A stretch of DNA of 64,000 nucleotides from contig NZ_JAIVFS010000001.1 of the NCBI RefSeq assembly GCF_020829645.1, positions 1-64,000 on the forward strand. The letters run 5' to 3'. Below, one piece after another: positions 28,459 to 37,369 of this stretch (position 1 is the first letter of the stretch; each line of letters begins with the position of its first letter). The position numbers and the translations under genes are program-made. This DNA comes from Nostoc mirabile CHAB5784 (GTDB lineage Bacteria; Cyanobacteriota; Cyanobacteriia; Cyanobacteriales; Nostocaceae). Under the pieces are notes generated by a model that worked only from the letters and a program-made list of their open reading frames with translations, did not search any database and was not told where the DNA came from.

Positions 28459-28816
28459 ATGAGCGCCAACGATTTGAACAATATCTCACATCCTAATTGG
28501 GAAGCATTGGAATCGATGTCAGATGACGACATTGATTATTCTGAATATTCCATTATTAAACGATGAGTTTTTCGAGAAGGCAATGTTGAGATTGCCAGCA
28601 ACTCAAGCACAGAACTTAATTCAGATTGATCCAGATATGATAGCTTGGTTTCAATTCCAGAGTGTCGAACACAAAACACTCATCAATTCTGTCATGCGTC
28701 AACACATCAAATCTTTGAGACGAAGCGATCGCTTCAAGAATCTTGACTCGAAAGGGTTAGTTCTGGAGTTAACATTAACCTATCGGGCCAGTTACAAAAA
28801 AATAGATTTGGCATGA
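28459..28816 (+). pseudogene. BrnA-like antitoxin gene with a frameshift
   Basis: From ATG 28459 the frame reads MSANDLNNISHPNWEALES and SDDDIDYSE, then runs into a stop at 28562-28564. In the +1 frame the family sequence goes on at once: PLLNDEFFEKAMLRLP, then IQIDPDMIAWFQFQ. Together these match the BrnA-type antitoxin layout (an acidic MSDEDIDxS start, then DEFF, then a ribbon-helix-helix). A single extra T near 28546 explains the break. The C-terminal 25 residues differ from the family and overlap the lactate dehydrogenase start by four bases. No BrnT toxin gene is adjacent. Confidence 0.65.
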
Positions 28817-29763
28817 GTAGCAAAACATCCAAGGTCGGTGTCATTGGTGCGGGGAATGTGGGTGCAGACGTAGCAAATGCTTTAGTGCTACTCGGTAAAT
28901 GTGTAAAAGTCGTCCTTTTTGACCGAACCTTATCAAAAGCTGAGGGGCAAGCATGGGATATTGAAGACACTATTCCTCTACTTAAAGAGATAGAAATTAT
29001 AGCGTCAGATCGGTATGAAGATTTAGCTGATTCTGATGTGATTGTCGTGACTGTTGGGGTGCAGCAAAAAGAAGGACAAAGCCGATTAGATATATTGAGC
29101 GATAATGCAGAGATCATGCGTTCAACAATAAAAGAATTGGATCGAGTTGCACCAAATTCAATCGTACTTATTGTTAGCAATCCAGTGGATGTATTAACAC
29201 GGATTGCAATCGCCAATTCCACAAGAGCAGAAAACCTAATTTTTGGTTCGGGAACCGTTCTTGATACTGCTAGACTGAGATATCAACTTGGCAAGCAACT
29301 GAACGTTAATAAACAAGACGTTCATGTTTATGTAATTGGAGAGCATGGAGACAGTGAATTTATCGTTTGGTCTAGTGCATTTATTGGGGTAATTGCGTTA
29401 ACTGAATTTCCTATCCCACAAGGAGCAACGCTGGAGCAAATTCAGGAAGAGTACGCAGAGTTAACCCGTAGGCGAGGCTATAACATTTCTGAACGTAAAG
29501 GAAATACTAGCTATGGCATCTCAACAGTAGTTTGTCAGTTAGTTGATACCATCTTGCGAGATGAAAAGCAGATATTTCCAGTATCGGTAAGAGCAGATTC
29601 TAAGTATGGAGTTGGTAGTGAAGTTGTTCTTGGACTTCCATGTATTATTAGCTCCCAAGGTATTGAGCGCCAACTGGTATTACCAAGAAATGCTCATGAA
29701 CAACGCTTATTAGAAGAGTCAGCCACCAAACTGAATCTTGCCTACAATTCTTTGGATAATTAA
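28813..29763 (+). CDS. ldh: L-lactate dehydrogenase (LDH/MDH family)
   Basis: The 316-residue enzyme interconverts pyruvate and L-lactate with NAD(H). Visible motifs are GAGNVGADVA for NAD binding and TVGVQQKEGQSRLDIL, where Gln sits at the specificity position (malate enzymes have Arg). Also visible are VSNPVDVLT, GSGTVLDTARLR and the catalytic His in GEHGDSEF. Its start overlaps the end of the frameshifted antitoxin gene by four bases (ATGA), suggesting that the two were once cotranscribed, or that the gene was captured into that transcription unit. Malate dehydrogenase activity cannot be fully excluded. Confidence 0.88.
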   Translation: MSSKTSKVGVIGAGNVGADVANALVLLGKCVKVVLFDRTLSKAEGQAWDIEDTIPLLKEIEIIASDRYEDLADSDVIVVTVGVQQKEGQSRLDILSDNAEIMRSTIKELDRVAPNSIVLIVSNPVDVLTRIAIANSTRAENLIFGSGTVLDTARLRYQLGKQLNVNKQDVHVYVIGEHGDSEFIVWSSAFIGVIALTEFPIPQGATLEQIQEEYAELTRRRGYNISERKGNTSYGISTVVCQLVDTILRDEKQIFPVSVRADSKYGVGSEVVLGLPCIISSQGIERQLVLPRNAHEQRLLEESATKLNLAYNSLDN

Positions 29764-29806
29764 AATCAACTCAAATAGTCTGTTTAAAAACGTCCTTTTT
29801 TGAATG

Positions 29807-29921
29807 TTAAACTAATGCTTTCAACAAAGCCTGAAGCTTAAGTTGCACCTCTGCAAACTCCTTGTCAGGATCAGATCCAGCGACGATACCAGCACCAGCA
29901 TACAATCTCGCGCGATCGCCA
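29807..29921 (-). pseudogene. Duplicated 3' end of menF
   Basis: This 115-base stretch is a near copy of menF positions 30186-30300, differing by only a few bases. Both encode [15 protein letters not shown] and the [12 protein letters not shown] stop end. It has no start and is separated from menF by a palindromic repeat (29958-30031). Confidence 0.8.
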
Positions 29922-29957
29922 GATTTAAAATTTATGTAACAGCAAAATCAGATAATC

Positions 29958-30031
29958 GTAGGTTGGGTGGAACGTAGTGAAACCCAACAAACCCGCGAAA
30001 ATGTTGGGTTTCGTTCCTCCACCCAACCTAC
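29958..30031. repeat. Palindromic repeat (GTAGGTTGGGTGGA type), copy 2
   Basis: The ends are GTAGGTTGGGTGGA and TCCACCCAACCTAC, with an inner AACCCAACA / TGTTGGGTT pair. It is related to 20811-20885. The remaining spacer up to 30185 has a family C end (about 30050-30064) and no gene. Confidence 0.75.
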
Positions 30032-30185
30032 GCAGTTTATGGTTTTTGGCGCTAACTGAACTGTATTGGCACCCCATCTTAAGATAAATGGATCATTGGT
30101 AATATGCTAACTCTCTTTTTCAAGGGCGTTTCTAACAGAATTGTGGTAAATATCTTTAGCTGGCATACAAGATTAGTAATTAACT

Positions 30186-31598
30186 TTAAACTAACGCTTT
30201 CAATAACGCCTGAAGTTTAAGTTGCACCTCTGCAAACTCCTTGTTAGGATCAGAGCCAGCCACGATACCAGCACCAGCATACAATCTCGCGCGATCGCCA
30301 TCAATTAATGCTGAACGAATTCCCACAATAAACTCGCAGTTCCCCTGAGAATCTATCCAACCCAGAGGTGCAGCATACAAACCTCTTTCAAAGTTTTCAT
30401 AACGTCGAATTTCGGCACAGGCTACATCTCGTGCTGCACCAGCAACGGCTGGTGTAGGATGCAATTGCGCGACAATCTTTAATGGATGTATGTTAGCGGG
30501 AACTGTAGCACTGATTGGTGTCCATAAATGCTGGATATTCGATAATTGTCGCAGCCGTGGTGCTAATATTTGGGGTAACAAACCTAGCTGGCATAGGCGT
30601 TGGGTAATGAAATCAAGCACCAGTGAATGTTCGTGCTTTTCTTTTTCACTATTAAGCAAGCGATTGGCATTAGCTGCATCTTCTGCAGGGGTTTTACCTC
30701 GTGGTGCAGAACCAGCTAAAGCATCAGTGATTAACTGTTGATTATTAATACTAATTAATCTTTCTGGACTTGCACCAATAAAATTTTGTCCTTTGCCATT
30801 ACTTGTAGAAAAAATATAACAATTAGGATGTATTTGCCTAAGATTATTTAAGGATTTAACTAAGTCAAATTGGTTGCTTGATTTTACATCTAATATATCT
30901 GCTAGGACAATCTTGCTTAAATGACTAGACCTAATTTTTTCCAAAACAGATACTACTGAACGTTTAAACCCAGTAGCATTCGTGACAGATTTCTTGTATA
31001 ACTTGGCTGGAAAAAAATCAATATTAGCAGAGTAATATTCTAAAGATTGGATAAATTCAATTTTATTTTGCACATTTTCCAATAATCTTTGAATATTTAC
31101 ACTTTCATTGATAATTATATTTGTTACTAATATGCAACGCTGATTTTTAACAGCTACTTGCCAACGGGGAAGAAAGATGGTAGCAGATGGAAACGGATAA
31201 TCTACTTGGGCATTTTTATCAAAAAAGCTGAAATAACAAAAAAAGTGAGGCCCAGAAAAACCTTGGTTAACGTTACCAAAGTTAATTATATTTTTTAGAC
31301 AAGATTTGATAAAATGTTCAGCTTGAGTAAAACGAGCTACACCATCAATTTGTAACTTTGCCACGGCATCAATTGCCGCGATCGCTTCTCCTTTACTTTT
31401 GTCCTCAAAGTAAAAATTTATTTCATTTGCTTGTGTAAGTTTATCTAATACAAGTAAAGGGTCAACTAAATCGATCTCTTGAGAGATACTGACAATTTGC
31501 CTGCAATTATTTTTGACGCACTTTTCTTGCACTGCTACCAAAAATTGATATAAATCTTTGTGTACAAAGAGGTTGCTACGACATGGTGAAACTGTCAT
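30186..31598 (-). CDS. menF: Isochorismate synthase MenF
   Basis: MenF converts chorismate to isochorismate, the entry to phylloquinone (vitamin K1) synthesis; in cyanobacteria phylloquinone is the A1 electron carrier of photosystem I. The 470-residue protein shows the chorismate-utilising enzyme C-terminal domain: KIVLADILDV, FIGASPERLI, AGSAPRGKTP, EKHEHSLVLDFI, LHPTPAVAG, RGLYAAPLGWID and [11 protein letters not shown]. It is divergent to menA, with which it shares a 300-base spacer. The spacer's regulators are not evident. Confidence 0.93.
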   Translation of the reverse strand: MTVSPCRSNLFVHKDLYQFLVAVQEKCVKNNCRQIVSISQEIDLVDPLLVLDKLTQANEINFYFEDKSKGEAIAAIDAVAKLQIDGVARFTQAEHFIKSCLKNIINFGNVNQGFSGPHFFCYFSFFDKNAQVDYPFPSATIFLPRWQVAVKNQRCILVTNIIINESVNIQRLLENVQNKIEFIQSLEYYSANIDFFPAKLYKKSVTNATGFKRSVVSVLEKIRSSHLSKIVLADILDVKSSNQFDLVKSLNNLRQIHPNCYIFSTSNGKGQNFIGASPERLISINNQQLITDALAGSAPRGKTPAEDAANANRLLNSEKEKHEHSLVLDFITQRLCQLGLLPQILAPRLRQLSNIQHLWTPISATVPANIHPLKIVAQLHPTPAVAGAARDVACAEIRRYENFERGLYAAPLGWIDSQGNCEFIVGIRSALIDGDRARLYAGAGIVAGSDPNKEFAEVQLKLQALLKALV

Positions 31599-31740
31599 GG
31601 ATCTATAGTAAATTTTTTTTAAGTTAACTTCCTAAAGTGTAATTAATCGTGGTCGTATTTCTACAGGTAACATATTAAGTTGTCATTTCACCAGCGTAGG
31701 ATTTGCGTTGTTTATGGTGTTCCCAGACCCTGACAAGCCA

Positions 31741-31825
31741 GTTCCAGCCCAAGCCTGGAACGTGAGAGTGGAGTGTTAACAACACAAGCTTAACGAGCCA
31801 CAGTCAAAGTGGCAGTTGTTTTTAG
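31741..31825 (+). ncRNA. Structured element between menF and menA (possible small RNA or leader)
   Basis: GTTCCAG (31741-31747) pairs with CTGGAAC (31755-31761). Further on, GCCAC (31797-31801) pairs with GTGGC (31809-31813) and is followed by AGTTGTTTTT, a terminator-like end. menA begins 80 bases later. This could be a small RNA with its own terminator, an attenuated menA leader, or part of a repeat. No known RNA family was recognised. Confidence 0.3.
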
Positions 31826-31905
31826 CTCATGAATATCTAGCGTCTCTTTAAATTATAAAATCTCAAGTGTGAGTAATATTCCGGCAATTTAATTAATCAC
31901 GACTG

Positions 31906-32802
31906 ATGACAACCAAGCAGATTTTATATCCCAATACTAAGTTATGGATGGCAGCGATTAAACCGCCAATGTATAGCGTTGCCATTATGCCCATTTGGGT
32001 AGGAACAGCAGTAGCATTTGCTGAAACTAAAAATTTTAATGGTACAGTATTTTCTACTTTTGTAGCTGCGGCAATTTTAATTCTCGCCTGGGAAAATATC
32101 AGTAATGATGTCTTTGATTCCGAAACAGGTATTGATCAAAATAAGCACCATTCTCTGGTTAACTTAACAGACAATAAGTCATTAATATTTTGGATAGGAA
32201 ATTTGTGTTTAGGTTTGGGGTTGCTGGGCATATTAGCGATCGCTCTTTGGCAACAAGACCTAACTGTTATCGGCATCATTTTACTATGCTGTGGTTTAGG
32301 CTATATGTACCAAGGGCCTCCCTTTCGCTTAGGATATCAGGGTTTAGGCGAGATTCTTTGCTTTTTTGCCTTTGGCCCCTTAGCAGTAGAGGCAGCATAC
32401 TACAGCCAAACCCAAACTTGGTCAATGACAAGTTTAGCAGTCTCAGTCATTGTCGGGATTGTCACAACCTTAATTTTGTTTTGCTCACACTTTCACCAAG
32501 TTAAGGATGACATAGCAGCAGGCAAGCGATCGCCTATCGTCCGTCTGGGAACTCAAAAAGGGGCCCAACTCCTAGTTTGGTTTACTGGTAGCATTTATCC
32601 CCTCACCTTGCTATTTGTGCTATTGGGAATTTCTCCAGCTTGGACGTTATTGAGTTGGGTGAGTTTACCGTTTGCTGTCAAATTATGCCGCCATGTCCAA
32701 GAAAATCACAACCAGCCAGACAAAGTTAGTAACTGTAAATTCATCGCCGTAGCGGTGCATTTCTGGGCTTGCTTGCTGCTTGGACTGGGATTTATGCTTT
32801 AG
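31906..32802 (+). CDS. menA: 1,4-dihydroxy-2-naphthoate phytyltransferase MenA
   Basis: MenA attaches a phytyl or prenyl chain to 1,4-dihydroxy-2-naphthoate in the membrane, a late step of phylloquinone synthesis. The 298-residue protein is a UbiA-family prenyltransferase with eight or nine predicted transmembrane helices. The first Asp-rich motif is ISNDVFDSETGID near residue 66, and the second is HQVKDDIAAGKRSP near residue 197. These bind Mg-diphosphate. It is followed at 190 bases by menC on the same strand. Confidence 0.93.
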   Translation: MTTKQILYPNTKLWMAAIKPPMYSVAIMPIWVGTAVAFAETKNFNGTVFSTFVAAAILILAWENISNDVFDSETGIDQNKHHSLVNLTDNKSLIFWIGNLCLGLGLLGILAIALWQQDLTVIGIILLCCGLGYMYQGPPFRLGYQGLGEILCFFAFGPLAVEAAYYSQTQTWSMTSLAVSVIVGIVTTLILFCSHFHQVKDDIAAGKRSPIVRLGTQKGAQLLVWFTGSIYPLTLLFVLLGISPAWTLLSWVSLPFAVKLCRHVQENHNQPDKVSNCKFIAVAVHFWACLLLGLGFML

Positions 32803-32994
32803 TTGGGCATGGGGCACTTATACTGAGCGACTTGTGCCGAGCATCTCGACTTACTTCGACTACGCTACTTCGGCTGCGCTCAGTACAAGTCAATACAAGT
32901 CGCTCGATGGAACCGAAGCCGAGGTAAGCCGTTGGCGCAGCCTCTCCAAGAGTTGTATTGGGCATTGGGCATTAGAGCAAAGGGAAAATGACTA
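32803..32994. repeat. Palindromic repeat-rich spacer between menA and menC
   Basis: CTTCGACTACGCT/CGGCTGCGCTCAG-type segments, a short inverted GAGCGACTTG/CAAGTCGCTC pair and a GGGCATTGGGCATT run are present. There is no gene. Confidence 0.6.
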
Positions 32995-34023
32995 ATGACT
33001 AATGGCTACAGATTTGAATTTCGTCCTTATCAGCGAAGATTTTTGCGAACACTGACTACCAATCATGGTAATTGGGATATCCGTAAGGGGATTATCCTCC
33101 GGCTTACCGATGAATCAGGTAAAATCGGCTGGGGAGAAATTGCACCCATTAGCTGGTTCGGTTCCGAAACCCTAGAACAAGCTTTAGATTTTTGTCGCCA
33201 ACTCCCAAGAGAAATCACAGACGAGATAATTTTCTCCATCCCAGATGAGTTACCTGCTTGTCAATTTGGCTTTGAGTCAGGGTGGGAGATGGGGAGTGGG
33301 GGAGATGAGGGAGATAATTTTATAACTCCTAACTCCTGTATAGACGCGATTAATCGCGTCTCTACTCCCAACTCACTTTTCTACAGTGCCTTATTACCAG
33401 CCGGGGAAGCGGCTTTAAATCAATGGGAAACGTTGTGGGAGCAGGGATATCACACGTTTAAGTGGAAAATTGGTGTGTATGCGATTGCTGATGAACTAGA
33501 AATTTTGAAGTCACTGATAGACACCTTACCAGACTTTACCAAACTGCGATTAGATGCCAACGGTGGACTCACCTATGAGGAAGCTAACTTATGGCTACGG
33601 ACTTGCGACAATCTCAAGGCGAATGCAGAACTAGCTGTAGAAATTGAATTTATCGAACAACCCTTACCCGTTGAGCAATTTCAGCAGATGTTGGAATTGA
33701 GTACGAGTTATGAAATTACGATCGCAATAGATGAATCTGTCGCTACACTTAGGCAACTCGCCGCCTGTTATCAACAAGGTTGGCGAGGGATTTTTGTGAT
33801 TAAGCCTGGGATAGTCGGATCGCCATCTCGTCTGAGAAAGTTTTGCCACCAGCATAAAATTGATACTGTATTTTCATCAGTATTTGAAACTGCGATCGGT
33901 AGACTTGCAGCACTCCGGCTAGCAGCAGAATTATCCCGAAACAATAGGGCAGTTGGTTTTGGCATTGACCATTTTTTTGAACAAGAAGAAACGTGGCTTC
34001 AAAGTCTATGGAACAACCTTTAA
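32995..34023 (+). CDS. menC: o-Succinylbenzoate synthase MenC
   Basis: MenC dehydrates SHCHC to o-succinylbenzoate in phylloquinone synthesis. It belongs to the enolase superfamily. The 342-residue protein shows TFKWKIG with the catalytic Lys, LRLDANGGL, EFIEQPLP and IAIDESVA with metal-binding acidic residues, and FVIKPGIVG with the second Lys. Residues about 97-127 are not MenC sequence: EMGSGGDEGDN, then ITPNSCIDAINRVST. They are translated from a spacer-type repeat that includes the GCGATTAATCGC palindrome. The last 16 bases overlap menE, so the genes are coupled. Confidence 0.92.
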   Translation: MTNGYRFEFRPYQRRFLRTLTTNHGNWDIRKGIILRLTDESGKIGWGEIAPISWFGSETLEQALDFCRQLPREITDEIIFSIPDELPACQFGFESGWEMGSGGDEGDNFITPNSCIDAINRVSTPNSLFYSALLPAGEAALNQWETLWEQGYHTFKWKIGVYAIADELEILKSLIDTLPDFTKLRLDANGGLTYEEANLWLRTCDNLKANAELAVEIEFIEQPLPVEQFQQMLELSTSYEITIAIDESVATLRQLAACYQQGWRGIFVIKPGIVGSPSRLRKFCHQHKIDTVFSSVFETAIGRLAALRLAAELSRNNRAVGFGIDHFFEQEETWLQSLWNNL

Positions 34024-35465
34024 ACTGTCTTAATAACCTAACTCAGGATGATTGGCTTATTGGTTACAACAGCCGTCAATTTAATCAAATAGCTCAAGAA
34101 TTATATTTAGAACTAACACAATTATCAGCGTGTAGAATACCACCAAAAATCATCTTAGCTGAACGCGAACCAGTACGATTTTTAGCAAGTTTCATTGCCG
34201 CTTGTGCAGCTAATTGTCCAGTTTTTCTTTGTAACCCCGACTGGGGAACACAAGAATGGCAGCAAGTCTTTGATTTAGTACAGCCAGATATTATTTGGGG
34301 AATAGGGAATAGGCTTGCCGTGAGCGTAGCCGAAGGGGAGTGGGGAGTAGGGAATCGGAATTGCGAAGAAATTACTATCATATCTCCCTCATCCCCCTCA
34401 TCTCCCCACTCCCCACTCCCCACTCCCCACTCCCCACTCATCCTGATTCCCACAGGTGGTTCATCGGGGCAGATTAAATTTGCTATCCATACTTGGGAAA
34501 CTCTCATCGCATCTGTACAAGGATTTACAGAATACTTTCAACTAAAGCGAGTCAATTCTTTTTGTGTATTACCGCTATATCACGTTAGCGGTTTAATGCA
34601 ATTTATGCGCTCTTTCACCACCGGGGGTAAACTGGCTATTCTGCCATTTAAAGCAGTAGAAACAGGTCAAATATTCAATATTAAACAATCAGAATTTTTA
34701 ATATCTTTAGTTCCAACGCAGTTACAAAGACTCCTGCAAAATCCCGAATTAACTCAATGGCTAACCCAATTTAATACTGTACTTCTGGGAGGTGCGCCAG
34801 CATGGAACGAACTACTAGAAAAAGCCAGATTTCATCGCATCCGGTTAGCACCTACTTATGGCATGACAGAAACCGCCTCTCAAATTGCTACCCTCAAACC
34901 AGATGATTTCCTCAGTGGTAAAATTAGTAGTGGTCAAATTCTTCCCCATGCAAAAGTAACTATTCGCAATCAGCAAGGCGATATTTTAAATTCCAGTCAA
35001 ATCGGAAATATAACCATTCAGGCTCAATCTTTAGCCCTTGGGTACTATCCAATAACCAGAGAAAATCAAGCTGATTTCCAAGTAGATGATTTAGGTTTTT
35101 TAGACGAGCAAGGTCATTTAAATATTGTCGGACGTAACAGCGACAAAATTATTACAGGTGGAGAAAATATTTACCCAGCAGAAATTGAATCAGCTATACA
35201 AGCAACTCAATTGGTTGCCGATATTTGTGTCATCGGCATCCCAGATAAACACTGGGGACAAGCCTTAACAGCGATTTACATTCCCAAAAAATCAAATACC
35301 TCTGCCTTAAAAATCCAAACCCTACTCAAAGACAAACTCAGCAAATTTAAAATTCCAAAATATTGGATTCCCCAACAAAATCTACCTCGCAACTCCCAAG
35401 GTAAAATTAACCGCCAACAATTACAGCAAATAGCCAGAGAATTCCTCCAAAATCCCATCACATAA
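34008..35465 (+). CDS. menE: o-Succinylbenzoate-CoA ligase MenE
   Basis: MenE makes o-succinylbenzoyl-CoA from OSB, ATP and CoA. The protein of about 485 residues is an acyl-adenylate ligase: ILIPTGGSSGQIKFA (phosphate loop), LAPTYGMTETAS, and GRNSDKIITGGENIYPAEIE, with the final Lys in NSQGKINR. Residues about 99-144 contain an inserted repeat-derived block with [16 protein letters not shown] just before the phosphate loop, in frame. The start could be ATG 34008 or the in-frame GTG at 33993, which has AGAAG a few bases upstream. Both overlap the end of menC. Confidence 0.92.
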   Translation: MEQPLNCLNNLTQDDWLIGYNSRQFNQIAQELYLELTQLSACRIPPKIILAEREPVRFLASFIAACAANCPVFLCNPDWGTQEWQQVFDLVQPDIIWGIGNRLAVSVAEGEWGVGNRNCEEITIISPSSPSSPHSPLPTPHSPLILIPTGGSSGQIKFAIHTWETLIASVQGFTEYFQLKRVNSFCVLPLYHVSGLMQFMRSFTTGGKLAILPFKAVETGQIFNIKQSEFLISLVPTQLQRLLQNPELTQWLTQFNTVLLGGAPAWNELLEKARFHRIRLAPTYGMTETASQIATLKPDDFLSGKISSGQILPHAKVTIRNQQGDILNSSQIGNITIQAQSLALGYYPITRENQADFQVDDLGFLDEQGHLNIVGRNSDKIITGGENIYPAEIESAIQATQLVADICVIGIPDKHWGQALTAIYIPKKSNTSALKIQTLLKDKLSKFKIPKYWIPQQNLPRNSQGKINRQQLQQIAREFLQNPIT

Positions 35466-35557
35466 TCTCTCTAGACTTTCTTCTCTCTGCGCCGCGCCAG
35501 TTGCTTCAACGGGGGGAACCCCCCTTCGGGTGACGCTCCTACGTCGCTACCGCTACG

Positions 35558-36043
35558 CTAACACCAGTCGCCTACGGCGGGAAACCCGCCTACAGCGCTG
35601 GATTCACCGCAACGCACTGGCTTCTCAGCGTCTCTGCGGTTCGTTTCTAACCACTGAATAATCTCATCAGGTAATTCCTGCTTACTTCTACTACTTGCAT
35701 CAATACAAACATGCCTAGTAATAGCCTTAGCGACTACCACCTCAGCCACTGTAATTTCGTAAGTAATTTCAAACTTATCACCACCTATTTTTTGGGGAAT
35801 TAAACTAATTAGTAACTTGTCCCCCCCAAACATAGGGCGCAAAAAATCGACACTAGCATGAACAATGGGGAAAGCTACAGATGGATTAGTAAAAAAATCT
35901 TTGAGATTAATACTTGATGCTTCTAGAGATTCTTCATAAGCTTCGTGGCAAATACCCAAAACATTAGCAAAATAAACTACCCCAGCAGCATCAGTATCTT
36001 GAAAACGAACTGTGCGGTTATAAGTAAAAGGCATTTTTGACAA
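35558..36043 (-). CDS. 1,4-Dihydroxy-2-naphthoyl-CoA thioesterase (hotdog fold)
   Basis: The 161-residue protein has a 4HBT-type hotdog fold: [18 protein letters not shown] carries the catalytic Asp, and [15 protein letters not shown] follows. Cyanobacterial members of this kind (Slr0204-like) hydrolyse DHNA-CoA in phylloquinone synthesis. The men genes alongside support that role. The last about 25 residues ([10 protein letters not shown] to the end) are read through an intergenic repeat, so the original stop seems lost and the C-terminus extended. It runs convergently with menE. Confidence 0.88.
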   Translation of the reverse strand: MSKMPFTYNRTVRFQDTDAAGVVYFANVLGICHEAYEESLEASSINLKDFFTNPSVAFPIVHASVDFLRPMFGGDKLLISLIPQKIGGDKFEITYEITVAEVVVAKAITRHVCIDASSRSKQELPDEIIQWLETNRRDAEKPVRCGESSAVGGFPAVGDWC

Positions 36044-36492
36044 TTAATTAAATATTAAAAAAACAGCAGGTTTATCGCCTGCTCTACAAAGTAATTATAT
36101 TGCAACTAAGTATTCTAGCAGAAGCGATCGCTATGATTTAGCACATCTTCATACATAATTGATATTACGCGCCACCTTTAATTAGTTTAAGACAAGGTAA
36201 TCAATAATTTAAAATTTCAAGTAAACAGACTTTTAAAAAAATTCATTAACCCAGTACATTAAATAATTCGTAATTCGTAATTCGTAATTCGTAATGGGCT
36301 TCGCCCCGCTGCGCTTTCGTAAATTTTGTTTTGTAATGGGGATTTAACCCCAACACAAAACAAAATTTTTATTGAACCGGGGGACTTAAACCCACGGAAC
36401 TAGTTAAAAAAAAACGATTTTTTTTTAATGTATGCTATCCCTTAAATTAAACTTGATGTAATATTGCCGTCTAAGTAATTAATCTAAAAATT
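36044..36492. other. Intergenic region with heptamer repeats and a hairpin
   Basis: No gene. TAATTCG is repeated four times at 36264-36294. A long imperfect inverted repeat (about 36315-36372) pairs AAATTTTGTTTTGT with ACAAAACAAAATTT around GGGGATTTAACCCC. A T-run follows near 36418. Confidence 0.6.
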
Positions 36493-37329
36493 ATGCAGCC
36501 AAATCCTCTAACCAATAGATCAAACCAGATGGTAAATGTGTTTGCTTTTCTGCTACTGGTTTCCTCATTTTGCTGGCAAAATTCAGTGAAGGCGCAGTCT
36601 CAGTCAAATACGCAACTTCTGCCGTTTTTTGATAATGTAGATAACCCAGTTCCTGTTCGTTTCCCCGCAGGGCAACAGGCAGATATCACACCACCTCCAC
36701 CGTTCCTAAATCCTTTTGACAAGGCTGTACTAAAACTCTGCGGCCCTATTGGTACAAGAGTTAGTTCTAATAATTTTAAACAATTGTTATCTTATTATCC
36801 AGATGTGTTACAGAAACTTCAGCAAGCTAGCGGGGGTGAACTGCGTCCTGGACGTAATAATAAAGCACAATTTCTCGATGATTTAAGCAATATTTGGTTC
36901 CAACGTCGAGGGTTTGAGCATATATTTTGTGGTGAAATATATAACGCCAATGATATTGGTGGCTTACATTTTAACGGCAGATATTTACAACTACAAAATG
37001 AAGTAATAGGCGGACGGTTGCCAAATAATCAGGGACGAGAGGAAGTTGTTCCTGGAGTCATTTATACAATGGGTGTAGTAATTAAGCAGAAAAATAGGAC
37101 AGTAACAGATGTCATCAAAGGGTATAGCTACCTCAGCAATGCCGAAGAAATGCTTTTAGATGCCACCAGAATATTTAAACTCCAAGGTAATAATGAAGGA
37201 GCGTGTATTTATAATGTACGTGACCGAGAAACGGGTCAATCCTTTCCTACAGTTTTTGTTAGAGAAGAAAAAGCAATCATTACCTATTATCCTGATGCTA
37301 CTCCTCAAGGTGCAAAATGTAAAATTTAA
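36493..37329 (+). CDS. Secreted protein of unknown function
   Basis: The 278-residue protein begins with a signal peptide (MVNVFAFLLLVSSFCW from Met12, cleavage near VKAQS). The mature part contains LPFFDNVDNPVPVRFP, FLDDLSNIWFQRRGFEHIFCGE and GVVIKQKNRTVTD. I do not recognise the family and see no catalytic motif. A start at Met12 (36526) is possible and gives a more regular signal peptide. It is probably periplasmic or outer-membrane-associated. It is followed 40 bases later by a GNAT gene on the same strand. Confidence 0.65.
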   Translation: MQPNPLTNRSNQMVNVFAFLLLVSSFCWQNSVKAQSQSNTQLLPFFDNVDNPVPVRFPAGQQADITPPPPFLNPFDKAVLKLCGPIGTRVSSNNFKQLLSYYPDVLQKLQQASGGELRPGRNNKAQFLDDLSNIWFQRRGFEHIFCGEIYNANDIGGLHFNGRYLQLQNEVIGGRLPNNQGREEVVPGVIYTMGVVIKQKNRTVTDVIKGYSYLSNAEEMLLDATRIFKLQGNNEGACIYNVRDRETGQSFPTVFVREEKAIITYYPDATPQGAKCKI

Positions 37330-37369
37330 AATTTCTAGATTGTCTGCAATAAGCGTATAGAGAAAAGAC

